Assembly: GCA_018343915.1 (NCBI GenBank)
Contig: JABRWF010000002.1
Coordinates: 124,001-188,000, forward strand
Origin: Agroathelia rolfsii
Taxonomy: Eukaryota > Basidiomycota > Agaricomycetes > Amylocorticiales > Amylocorticiaceae
Reading direction: 5' to 3'
DNA: 64,000 nucleotides
Positions 47,099 through 59,538 of this stretch are shown piece after piece (position 1 is the first letter of the stretch; every line of letters begins with the position of its first letter). The position numbers were made by a program, and so were the translations under genes. The notes below the pieces were generated by a model that did no database searches, was not told the DNA's origin, and was given only the letters and a program-made list of their open reading frames with translations.

Positions 47099-50000
47099 TT
47101 AACCAGAGTTAGTTGCAGCTTTCGCGATAGCTTCGAGCTCAGCGAAAGTCCCGCTCTTCAAACACATCTCCCTGAAAATACCGCCTTCTTTATTGATGAG
47201 ATTCCATGGTGTATCGAATTCGGCAATCTAGGATTTGAAGTGTATTTAGGAAATTTTTGAGATTGAGGTTATAACTTAATCATGCTTACCCGTCCTTTAT
47301 CTAAAATAATCAAGCGATCGTAATCAATAACCGTCCTCAGACGATGGGCAACTAACAAATATTTAGTTTACATGTATCTAATGAGTCAAAAGTCATGTCA
47401 GCGTACCAGTAAGCAGCAGCGAGTCGTTGAACTCTTCTCTAATTGTCGCTTGAATCTTAGCGTCCGTCTTGAAATCAATACTACTCGTGGCTTCGTCGAG
47501 CACTATGATTGAACTCCTGCGTAGTAGTGCTCGGGCCATTGCTACCAGTTGACGTTGGCCATGAGAAAAGTTTGTGCCTCCGGCGGAGACCTGTGTTTCG
47601 AGAGAGAGCACAATCTTCGAGTCAGTGGCTGTGATAGATGAACTCGAGGACGGGGCCGCTTGATCGACTTCATTGATGGATGGAGCACGGGAAGTCTCTC
47701 GCGATTCTCGTTGAGTGTTGTAACCGCTTTCACCAATAAGCTGTACACGACGCAGGACATCCAAACATTCGCTATCCTCGTAGTCACCTGGAAGAACACA
47801 TGAGTAGCCGCCGGTGAGATTGTCAATAGTAAGCTTACCGAATGGATCCAGGTTCTCCCTTAGCGTGCCGGAGAAGAGTGGCGAATCTTGCGGGATAAAT
47901 GTCTAGATAATTATAAGAATCTGTCCTACTGAGAGTAACAATACCAGAATAGATAGCTCACCAAACGACTACGCAAATCGTAGAGTCCAATAGTGGAAAT
48001 ATCAATTCCATCAATTATGATTTGACCGCTCTCAGGCTCAACCTATAAAAACCGTCAATTGTATGCTTATCAGGAAAAATTGATGCTAACTTACAAAGCG
48101 TAATATACTCTGAGCCAAGGTGCTCTTCCCCGAGCCTTTTGCAATATTATTCAAACAGTATCAATAAGCGAGCGAAGGAATACACTTACCAGTCCTTCCA
48201 AGAAGGCCTACGCGTTCTTTGGCTCTCAAATTGAATGAGATATGATGAAGGACAGAAGGCAACTCCGGGGAGTAACGGATCGAGAGATCTTTCACTCGAA
48301 TAAGGTCATCTTTGGTTTCACTGGATGGCCAATACGCTGGGGGACGGTATGATTCGATAATGGCAGCTGGTTCTTGAGGTAACTCCAGGTATTCTATGAC
48401 GCGTTCGACAGAGCTAAGATGCTATTGAGACGCAATTTCCTATAGTTGATTTGAACAACGTACTTGAGATCTAGTTCGACTTGAGTCCAGGCTCGGCAAG
48501 TCCAGTATATAGATGTAGTAAACGCCATGGCAGAGGTGATCACCAAGCCTGCAGTACCAGCGCTCACCAGTCCAGATAGGGCCAGAAGTGTGACTAGATA
48601 AACGGACAGTGCTCCAAGAGCGTCGAACTGCAGTATGTTTCAGCTTCGTAACTGTGCACATTTAACGGCATCGCTTACATTAAGCAGAAGCCACCTATTG
48701 AGCATCCAGAAAGAATACCACATCTAAGAGTAAAGATAGGGACTTAGAATCTGTATTCGACACCCAACAATGAATAATATACCTTGATGGTCGTGTCGAT
48801 TTTGCCATGTAAATTATTTAAGAAGTCGTTCTCTACCGAAAAGGCACGGACGGTAACTATTCCCTCCAATAACTCCCCGAAGCCAGAATAAATGGGGGAC
48901 CTGGTATTAGACTCCATTCTACGGAGATCTCTGCCTATTGTGTCCAGTCAATACCTCTTCTCCAATTCATCAAAAGGAAGAAGTAAATACCCGTGCTGAG
49001 ATAGCCTATAGACAAGATCCAATAGACATATCCGACTATTACGGCAAATATAACGAATTGGGGAAACACGACACTGAAATCATGTGAGTAATAGACACTA
49101 GAGCAGAACATGCATCTTACGAGACAGTTATCAACGCAGCAAAGAAAGAAGCGAGGGAGGTATTGACCATCTGAAGCGACCCTGAAATAGAGCCGTCGAT
49201 TGTTTCCATGTCCTAGTTTGAATGGATGAATAAGTAGGCAAGCATAACGACAGGAATGGAGCCAATACCTTTCCGAAGCGATTCAGCATGCGACCTGAAA
49301 AATATGAGGAACCGAAACGAAATAATACAACTTAATAATCACCTGTAGGCGTTGTATCATGCCATCTAGGAAGGCAAGTCAGTATAAAAGGCCCAAGTAA
49401 AGAACAGGAAAAGAATTACCGCATCGTGGCTCTCACAACACCTACTAGCAATTGCTTGAATAGTACTCGCGATGCACGGAGTGCACCAGTGTACTGCGTT
49501 ACCGAAGATAGAACGCCAACTAATGCGGTTGCTAACCCAATAAAGCCGTATACGCCCACATAGAACAAAGGCGAATCTCGCGCATCTGGTAGTGTGATGG
49601 GTATAACTGGCGTCTGGACGTGCGATAACTGAGTAGCTTGGTGGGAGATGTGACCGGACGTATAGTGTCCCTCAGCAAGTATATGATATTCTTGATTGAC
49701 GAACGAGGAGAAGGTAGCCATATGTGCCGCTGGTGATGACTCGGTACCGTAGGCCTCTCCCCATATCTAAAGGGTTCGACTTTAAAAACGTGTTTTCATT
49801 ATGAGATGTATAACTAATTACCTTCATCCATACTTTTTCACCAAGTCCAAGAAGCTAAACGAATTTTGTTTATAAAGCAGACAACGATAAAGGGAATACA
49901 CTTACCTGAGTTACCACGATGAAGAATAAAATAATGGCCCAAGTGAAATATGATCTAACAATAAACTAAAATTGGCAATTCAAGGTAGACAGATGCGAAG

Positions 50001-53000
50001 CGACTCACGATGCTTTCAAATACGCCTTGTATATCTGGAATTTCACTCCACCTTCCGCACGTTTCTCATCAGAGACCAACTTGCGTGGCTTCTTGGCCTT
50101 CGATTCGGAATCTCCATCAGCGGGTTTACCCTCTACCTCCTGTACGGCCTCTTCTTCGGACTCCACTTTAGTTGATTCCACCACCTGAGACTCGACCACA
50201 GCATCATGTTTGATATCCTCGAGTATTCCCTGGGAACGCAAATCAGATAGGGTTCCTTGCGTATCGATCCGGCCATCGAGCATGCGGATGAGGTAATGAG
50301 CACCGGGCAAAACAAGCTCGACGTGATGTGTCACCAAAACCTAGCAAACCAGATAATATGATTGATCGTAAATTGGTTCGCAGAAGGCAATGTCACTTAC
50401 AATGGTGCGGTTGGCCATCAAGGGACCCATGAATAACCTATCGAAGAGTGTACGGGCTGTATGACTGTCCTATTTGCTTGATGAGCGACCGAAACGTCGA
50501 TATATCTTCAAACTTACAACAGCGCTAAAAACGTCATCTAACAAAATCCATTTTGTCCTCGCATAAACAGCCCTGGCAAGAGCCACTCTCGCTTTCTGAC
50601 CTCCACTCAGAGACACACCGCGTGCTCCGATTTCCGTGGCGTCTCCGTCTTCGAGTATCTCCAGGTCAGGCTTGAGCGCGCAGCATTCCAGTACTTGCTG
50701 ATAGCGTTCCTCGTCATAGGGGAACCCGAAAAGGATATTATCACGAATGGATTGGTGTTGAAGCCAGGGAGTCTGAGCTGCATATGAAATAACATGGATC
50801 ATACCATTCTCATCCACGCGTGATGGATCCTTGTTAAGGATGATACGCCCAGAAGTGGTAGTCATCTCGCCGAGAAGGGCCATCTGTTTACACAGCACAT
50901 TAAATCAAAGGATGAGTAATAGAGTTCATAATAGGGGACGTACGAGAAGTGCTGTCTTTCCACTGCCCGTAGGTCCAGTAATGACAGTGAGCTTCGACTC
51001 CGGAATGCGCACAGATATATCGCGGAGCTCAAACTTGTGTTCGGATGCTTGGCTGCTAGAACTGGATGCACTCTCCAAGTCAGGTTCGTCTGTCGCTTTC
51101 TTCTTTTTCTTCTTCTTTGAGTCGTCCGCAACGACCTCTGGGACAGTATTCCACTCAAAGGAGCCGTTTTCAATGCCCAAACCAGTCTCTTTGGGTACAG
51201 TAAAGTTCACTGAGGAACGCTTGATAGAGGATACTTGCTCCGAAACCTCGTCTTCGTCTAGGTATGTCGCAATACGATCCAAAGCAACTTTAGTCTTCAA
51301 AGAGAGTTAGCAGAACTGAAGTAAATGCGACAAAGATGCTAGCACCTACGTTCATAAGTTGAATGATCCAAGCCGGGATAACCGATAGAGGGGCACTTTA
51401 AATTGTAAAATGAGCCATGCATGCTACGGATGAATGCTGAATGACCTACCGAATCATGCCGAATAGCGCAACAGCGGTAAATGCTACGGCCACTGTAACC
51501 TCGTTTCCTAGCCAGACATACATAAAGAAAGAAGAAAGAGAAACTAGGATTGGGAAGCATGTCCAGACAAGATAGAACATAATTGAATTGATGCGGGCTA
51601 AAAATCAACCAATTATAAATATGAAACTGTTTCTTTTTCGCAGAAAAACTCACCTTTGACCATCCAATCCATTTCAACTTGTCGAGCATCCATAGCGCGG
51701 TTTATCCATTGCTAATAATGGTGAGAAGAACTCCCTGAAGCTTAGAATTAAGTCGCACATACCTCCTCTACAAAACAAAATGGATGATAGCCAAGCCTTA
51801 GGACACTTCTTGCGAGGAGACAAATAAAGAATGACTTACCCCAGGCAAAAAACTTGACAAAACGTACGGACCCAATCAATTCATTCAGCACGCTCATGCG
51901 CTTGTCTCGTGCAGTCGCAACACCCTTGTATATTCTCATAGCACGACGGGAGACCCAAGAATTCAGAGGCCACCCCACAATCAAGACAACAATACCAGCA
52001 AAAGCTGATATGCCCAGAAGCCTGCAAGAGCGGACAATCAGTGCAGCGAAAATGGAGAAAATGAGTTTCAACGCACTGGTAAAGGAATGTGCCAGCTATA
52101 ATGATTTCGAAGGGAGCTATTGCAAGCTGTTAGCCGGGTGAATCGACGCTATAGTATTGAAACAAACCATACCTCCATAAAGGAAGTAAGCCCCCGAGAC
52201 AATTTGGCTGATCTTTTTCACTAATAAAAAATCGGCATGTTTGACGGATGCGAACATGAATTTACCTTGTTTGCATCTCCTGCCATCAAATTGACAATTT
52301 TGCCAACATCGGCTCCGGCTTTTGGGTCGTCCTTCTTCTCATCTTCCTTGGCATTCTTTTTGCCCTTCTTACGATTAGCAGGTTCGGCCGTCTTCAACTT
52401 GTCGGGATCAACGATGCCAGAGTAATCACGACGTTTGAGGGCCTTGTCATAAATGGCGGCCATAAGCTCTGACTTGATGCGAGTAGAAGCGCGGCGACCA
52501 TACCACCTGCCACGAAAGATGAAAAAGAAACTTTAAGGGAGTAAAAAGAACCATACAAGTGGTAGACATCGGCCTGTGCCTGCAGGATCATGCAGATAAA
52601 CATTAGCGTTGCGTAAATATACGCATTTGATCGAGCTTCCGGCGTCTGGGCGGAAATGGCATCTAGAATGCGTCTGAATTCGAAAAAAAAGCACTGTAGT
52701 AACGAATTTGTCCCAGCCCTCATCAGGAACTTACCTGAGGAAAAATGGCGAGCCATAGTGAAAAACAACACTGAGTAGAGTTAGTGTAAAGTCTAGGGTC
52801 AGGTCAAGTGCATTGGCAACAAAGATTCGACGAAGCAAAGTTTTGCGTCTGAGATCATCCATATAATGAGTATTGTACTGCAAATATTTTTCTATCCCCA
52901 GCCATACCTGATAGTAGCGAATTTAAGGAATAATGGCCGAGACTAGTGTGTTATATCCAGTAAGCTGTCACGAAACTGGAGTTGAGTCGTTTGCTTATAT

Positions 53001-53927
53001 TACCTGTAAGGTCGGACTCAGATCCCAAACCTCCTGTTCTTCAAGAGTTTTTGATTTTCCCTGTAATAAACGAGTAAGCGCCAGGGAAAATGCTATGCAT
53101 TGTGCCTTCTCATACCTTTCTTATTAACGGATACACCCAGGTAAAGGTTACCCATCCAAAAAGGGACGTGTAATCTTCAGGGGATATAGTATTTCCCTAA
53201 AACCATTGCAATTGAGTCGCTCTTCCCCAGATTGTAAATGAGTGACCATGACGAATTCGCTTACGATCTCTTCTGCCTTGACATTTACCGGGGGAAGGCC
53301 AACAGGCGTGACGAGCATGATAATAATCAAGACGACCACGGCCGCCACGTTAAGCAAAAGTCCTACCAAGGTCAAGCGATCAGGCAGCGGAAAGCCAAAC
53401 GCATGATCATACAGTATTCCTCCTAAAACGAGGACTGAACTGGCCAACTGTGCAAGATACAGATACAACAGGTCATAAGACACTGATGCCTTGGGGAAGA
53501 AAATAGGTCGGGCTGTCGCGTATAACCATGGCAAGGATCCGAATACGAGGAGTATCCCGAAAATAGGTGCGTTGGATGATGTGATAAGGTAGTATGAACC
53601 GGCGGCAAGCCAGGCAAGAGCCTCCAATGTGCCAAGAGTGGCAAGCACAAGAGTCCTCCATAATGGAACGAAATGTTTGACCGACTCTGAGCTATCGGCA
53701 TCACCCTTGAGGGCCTCCGCCTCCTCTACTGTTAAAAACTCTCCGAGGGGTGCGAATACTTTGGAAATTCTTCGAGGAAGTCTGATACGCGTGAGACAGA
53801 TTAGAGCAGTAACCGCAGCCGGAGTGAGTATAGCCCATGCTTCGCGGGTGCAACGGCTGCGAAAGTCGAACGGACTGTCCTCAGGACAGAGCCTGAGCGT
53901 GTCCGTCATGTTGTCTATGAGTATCAA
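47099..53927 (-). CDS. ABCC-type full ABC transporter (MRP/Yor1-like)
   Basis: A full-length exporter of the multidrug-resistance-protein subfamily. The start at 53927 ([13 protein letters not shown]; a second Met at 53909) leads into an N-terminal membrane region with several helices ([52 protein letters not shown]), the TMD0 of long ABCC proteins. Membrane domain 1 follows, then NBD1: Walker [12 protein letters not shown], signature [15 protein letters not shown], Walker [12 protein letters not shown] with D of the D-loop after an intron. Membrane domain 2 comes next, then NBD2: Walker A GRTGSGKSTL, signature [16 protein letters not shown] and Walker [14 protein letters not shown]. More than twenty introns. 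It ends [14 protein letters not shown] at 47099. Substrates are typically conjugates, pigments or toxins; none can be inferred here. Confidence 0.92.
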
Positions 53928-54654
53928 GGAGCAGGATGCGGCGAGTGCTGATCACTACGGGCGCTGGATAAGACGTACAATGCGACTGCGAGGCAAGTGA
54001 CATATGAACTCTGATTATATTGGGCAATTGTACTCCGTTCCATCCGGACCAGGCCATGTGCACTCGCAAGCTCGGATCCAGCCGCTTTGAACTCAGCTAC
54101 GTTTCACTATGTCATTTTAAGCCCCGCTCTCCCGGCTTCACCTTCCGTTTGAAACTCAGAATGGGTTTTCAAAATGACGTGATCACACCAGGCACGGGTT
54201 GTAGATTAGTCTCAGCTAAGATAGTAAGATTGCACATGTATATCTATGTCCATACTACAGAAGGCTGTCACACCGACAAGTGGTTGTAACTAATTCCTCA
54301 AACTGCGTAGTTGTTTACAGGTCTTGGGTTGGCCTCATTCGAATCTTCAGTCCTGACAGAGCCGCCAGCCAAAAAAGCGCTCAGCTGAGTCACATACAAG
54401 GCACTTTGAGGTTAGATTTGGAGTCGAATCACACGACTCATCAGCTTCTATCAAGTTCTACCCCTTACTTCCAGTCCGACCGAGCTTGAGTGCAAATGAA
54501 AGACAAAAGGTGTCTCATCAATATATAGGTCCAGTCATTGTTATATTAATCTACAAGAACTTGAGTCCAAGTCGTTGAATTTTTTCTAAATACGTTCTAT
54601 GAGGTTACCCCTCTAAGCATGGCGGCCCCGTATCGCACGCCTTTGCCACCTGCA
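53928..54654. other. Spacer between the ABC transporter and laccase genes
   Basis: 727 bp containing the promoter of the transporter (minus) and the 3' end of the laccase (minus). No gene or repeat recognised. Confidence 0.45.
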
Positions 54655-56973
54655 TTAAAATGCACGAGAAATCACAGAAGCATCCTTTGCTTCCCATGAG
54701 TTATAATCGGGGCATAGAGAATCCCATGCCTCTGCACGAACAAGGGAGAGAAAAGTCAGAATATTACTCAATAAGCAACAAAATCATAAGCGACGCACTC
54801 GTTACAGGAGCATAAGCCGCCGTGCCGGCGGGGTTCTCTGCAAAGACAACAGCCATGCCAAGCGCAAGATGCCAATCGATGTGACTGGGTGCCATAAGGA
54901 GATGTTGTTAGATTCAGTCCAGCATGTAAAAGAATGTTATTCTTAGAAGACTCACCAATGCAAGAACCACGGTCCGGTATTATCTGTATATACAGATGTA
55001 CTTGCATCAGAAGAATATCAGGTTTGATTGCTTCGCTGACTCACCAGTGTAGAAACGGATCGTGGCATTGTCCGTACCATCTGCACCACCAACGTTGACG
55101 GTATCACGTCTCACCGGATTGATGTAATTGTAACTTGTATTGCCCGCACTACGGACGACATAAAAGTCATGCTACAGAAGGAACAGTCAGATGAAACTTG
55201 TTTTCAAAGAATCCTAGGGTATAGTGCTCACCCCGTGCAAATGGAATGGATGCTGATCGGGAGATATTAGTATCGGTAACGAACTACAAACCTAAAAATG
55301 TATTGATACATACTGGGAAGCCCTTAACAGCCCCGGCACTCGAAAAGGAAACCTCGATAGACGAGTTGGGCGGAAGTGTGTACACAGCACCAGTGGGCAA
55401 TAAGTTCTGCGCCGTCTGTGCACCACTCAGAATTTGCAACAGGACGGGCATAGTCGGATTCGTGAACGTGTAACCTATCATCCAAATGGAAGGCCAGTTA
55501 GCGAATGTCACAAAGACGTGATAATTATGCTTGTTGTTTTCTTACCGTTCATTTGGAAGTGTGGCTTGCCCGTCAGGTTAGCATACATAACCAAGTCCAA
55601 ATTATAGTCCGCGCCACCCGGGTAGGGCTTGCCCGGAGGCGTGGGGTTCGTCAGTGCGTGAAGATTAGTCTCTACGAAGGGTGCGATGGACGTCGTGTTG
55701 ACTGTCGTAGGGTCCTCCTCTTGAGCGCCAGCATAGCGAAGAATGGCTACGGAACACAAGGTCAATCTGACATCGATGTAGAGATTGCAGTTGAACGCAC
55801 CAGAGTTCAAGCCTCCGTCAGTGGTGATGTTGCCTTGGTTTGGCAATGCTCTAATCCAGTAGTTGTTCACTGGCTTGTCTGCATGCATGATGAGCGAATA
55901 ACGCTGGGCGGCGTAAATCTGTATGGAATCGACGACCAAGGGCTCGGTGTTGACACCATCCGCTTCGATAATGCTGTCTCATGCAAGGTACAAGTATTAG
56001 AACAGTACATACATCCTGGATTGTTGCACTCACGTGAAGTTGTGTCCATCAATGGAGAAGACATAGTTCGGGTGGCAAGTCATAGACAACAGGCGGAAAC
56101 GGTACCGCTTCCCATGCTGTACCTCGACGACAGAAAGCGGTACCTGGGGTCCACCCCAGTACCGACCTCTGCCATTGATGAGGTTTGAGTTGGGATACGG
56201 TATGTATCCGGCCGAGGGCGAAGGGGTATGGTACCAGTCCGCAAGTGTGATAATCGTAGATTCTGTAAGTTGATCGGCATCGGGTTATACGCATACAAAA
56301 CGCAGAAAAACCATACCATCGTCAACGTCATACCAGTGCTTATATGGGTCATCAGGGTCATAGAGGATCATAGCACCACGCAAGCCATCGCAGTACTGTG
56401 TGGACAAATGGGAGTGGTACCAGAACGTGCCGGCCTGGTCGGGCACGCGGAAATTGTACGGGAACGTGTTGTTCGGTATAATAGGGCATTGTGTTACGAA
56501 CGCGGTGCCATCCTCGTCGTTGGAGTGAAGCTGATGAATACCGTGCCAGTGCTATACATACATGAATAACACATTTGTCAGAGATGACCGGGGCTGTCGG
56601 GTAGACAGAGATGGCTTACGATCGTAGTTGCCGTGTCCATAGTGGTATCATGCAACAGATTCAGAGCGTTGATTTGGAAGGAGTCTCCCTGATACAAATT
56701 TGTTGGATATGCGGCTATTTTGTGTAGGAACTATGACATACCTTCTTGGCCAGGAGTGGAGGACCCGGAAAAGTTCCATCAACGAGAACGGTGCTACATG
56801 GTAATGTCAGGCTCAGTGATGAATCACTGATGAACCAGTACTGACTCTCGCTGGTAGCCATCTGGAGCAATAACCTTATTCACGACTGAGATGTTCGCGA
56901 CAGGCCCGATGGCTGCCTGAGCACCCAAAGAGAGAAGGGAAATGGCAGAAGCTCCGAGACTGAATCGATGCAT
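54655..56973 (-). CDS. Laccase (multicopper oxidase), secreted
   Basis: Starts at 56973 with a signal peptide ([20 protein letters not shown]). The four copper motifs are present: [18 protein letters not shown] (L1), [20 protein letters not shown] (L2), HPFHLHGHDF (L3, across an intron) and [20 protein letters not shown] (L4). The T1 copper Cys and its His ligands are intact. The residue ten after that Cys is Met, not the Leu or Phe usual in fungi. The last exon, after an intron starting gtaacg near 54805, gives [10 protein letters not shown], the normal laccase end, and stops at 54655. Reading through that intron would end at SLMILLLIE instead. About ten exons, near 540 residues. Laccases oxidise phenols and take part in lignin breakdown, pigment formation or fruiting. 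Confidence 0.93.
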
Positions 56974-59538
56974 CGTGATCCTCGCTGAGGTCGCTTGGAG
57001 GAGTGGAGGGGCATGCCTCGGAGCGAATGCTCAAGGTATTTGTATATGGAGAGGGCCGCTAACAGGAGAAAGAAGACAGTGAGACAATGCTCGCCGAGGA
57101 TAATGCCGCTGTCATTTTTGGCACTCTAGTATTATCTGGCGCTTCGAAGACGAACTTCGCGAGGAGGTGTGGTGTGCTTCTCATCGTACTCGGTCAGGCC
57201 GGCCAGGACCAATGCGCATAGTTGCATGCCATACGCCGCTCTCGCCGCGGCAAGTAGGCCGCAAAAAAGCCTCAGGCGGGCTGATGCGCCATCCTATGCA
57301 AAAATATGCTGCAGTTGGCACCGCTGAAGAGACGAGGAAGTGGACAGGCCCTGAAGACACGTCGAGAAACGGGCTGACTTCCTCAAGATCGTCATAGATG
57401 GTAGATCGTAAATATAACGGATGAAGAATATAAAACAGGCCATGCTCCGTGTGACTGGGTGGAACACCACGGGCTCACTGACTTCGGCCATCCCGTCATA
57501 CTGGTATGTGCGATCGCCGAGCACGTGTAGTCAAGAACCGACGCTTTCTCGTTGTTGTTCACATGTTCTCTGGTCTAGTAGCACTGCAATTTTTGGAGTA
57601 TCAGCATAGAATTTGCACGTGCATAACAGAAGCAGTCTTTTATCTGAACTATAGATCAAGAGAGGCGTATATCAACATCCATCTGACGCAGTAATCCAGT
57701 ATCACGGTGATGAGGACAACCTGAAGCTAGTGCCCGAGCGGGGACGAATTCGAAGTACAGGCCGGGTGCGGCAAATAGGGCGGGCGCCAGACGGTGCACA
57801 CTTCCCGGTTTCCCCGATCACGCCGCTTGAACGTCGACTAAGCATTCGGAGCAATTCGATGCTATTTTCAAAATGTGGAAAATTATTCTGGTCAGTAGAA
57901 ATATACGTTCCTGACAAAAAAATTTCAAATTTAATACCACGGTTAAATCTTTGTAATATCCCCGAGCGAGAAATGATGACATCTCGGTTATTGTTATCTC
58001 CTTGCACATACATTCCATAGACAAGCCAATCTATACATAGGCAATCTTTTTTTAGTTCAGAACACCAAGGCGAACTTATACCGAGTAAAAGATCAATCAA
58101 ACTGTAGTCGTTGGCTGTACTTTTATGGTATGGTTTTTTTAGTATTATTATTTTTTGGAATTAAAATGAAATCATTTTCCTACAAAAAAAAAGAGATGTG
58201 TAACAGCCAACGTTCAAGAGTTGTACCCTGTAATGTAGTGAGCAATGGATAGATTGTCTCAATCTCCTGTCCGATGATACACAGATATGGTAATAAGGAA
58301 TAGCTGGTGCTGAATGTATACAATTGAGATCGCCTAACCGAAAATGACTTCGTCCCTACGCAAAAGGTGTGCGGACGGTCGGTGTATAAATGAAACGTGT
58401 AGTACCCATTCAGTGATGTCGACGGAAATGCTTTGAATGTACATGTTTTAAACTTATTGCGTATAGAAACGTTAAATCCGAAGCCCAAGTTCCAACCAAG
58501 GGGAGAATATACCCATTCATGACGTGATTGCCTTTGGCTTTGGACGAATGAGCATCTTAGATAATCGACATTAAACGGTGATCACACTATAGTATCATGC
58601 AGCTATACTTCTGACACTAGGCAGTCACGAATTTGGACTGTCTGGCCTAACGGCAAAACCTGAGGTTTTGAGCATAATCTGCTACTAGAGCGAGGAAAGT
58701 GGAACTCCTCAAGCTTCCCAAACACCACTATACATAGATAACCAAGAAAGTAGCAATAGCATGAAGAAGGGAGAGCTCGGCTTGAAATATTTATAGGGTA
58801 CGACGCATGCATTGCTAGACAATATCGTACGATACATACAGACCCAAAGAAATAGCGTAGATCATCCAGGAATATAATGGTGTCCGGAAAGTAGAGGATC
58901 AGCATACCATATAATTCGAGTAACAGTGGTTTGAGTGAAGCACGAGGAAAGGTGAGAGCCCCGGCACCGATGACAACGTGGGATAAAATGAGTGTCGTTC
59001 AGGTACAACATCAAGAGCCTTTCGGAAATGTGGGAGTGCAGTCATCATTCACTCCGACGGAGGCGTAAACAGGAAGCCATAGGGATTCAGGTTACGATCA
59101 CCGTCGAGTACACACACAAGTTTCCAACGGACGTTTTTTCCCAACCCATTTGATCGCTCCTACGGCGGATCAGGTAATCACTCTCCCCGTATGGTAACTC
59201 TTGGCACATATTGGTGACTTCATTCCCTTGCTAAGTTGCCAACAACGTCCCTACGTTCTTGTTGTAAACCCATCATACATCATGATCACATACACTTGGT
59301 TGTATCGCTTCCTCAACCGTGGAAAAAAATAGCACTTCGAATTTGCCCCTGCATTCGTTTTGTTCTCACGCAAATTTCCACTGCAGTGGCACGGCACCGC
59401 CATCTTCAAGCTTGTGTGGGGTAAATCGCTTCACTACACAGTGTTACAAGGATGTGCTGGGCGCTGAAAAAAAAGTACTTATACGGCTTGCCATGAGCTC
59501 GACTGTCCAACATCACCACCCAGGAATCCAAATCCAGG
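56974..59538. other. Long divergent spacer between laccase and FAD oxidase genes
   Basis: 2.6 kb between divergent starts. A catatacaaatac element on the minus strand near 57036-57048 could be the laccase TATA region. Short frames (for example 58180-58488 minus, YYTFHLYTDRPHTF) have no known motif. No transposon ends, RNA genes or repeats recognised. It may be a large regulatory region, as often seen for environmentally controlled genes. Confidence 0.4.

Noticed and set aside
57700..58100. Overlapping frames on both strands in the laccase/oxidase spacer
   Set aside because: Similar lengths on both strands and no motif; typical of non-coding DNA.
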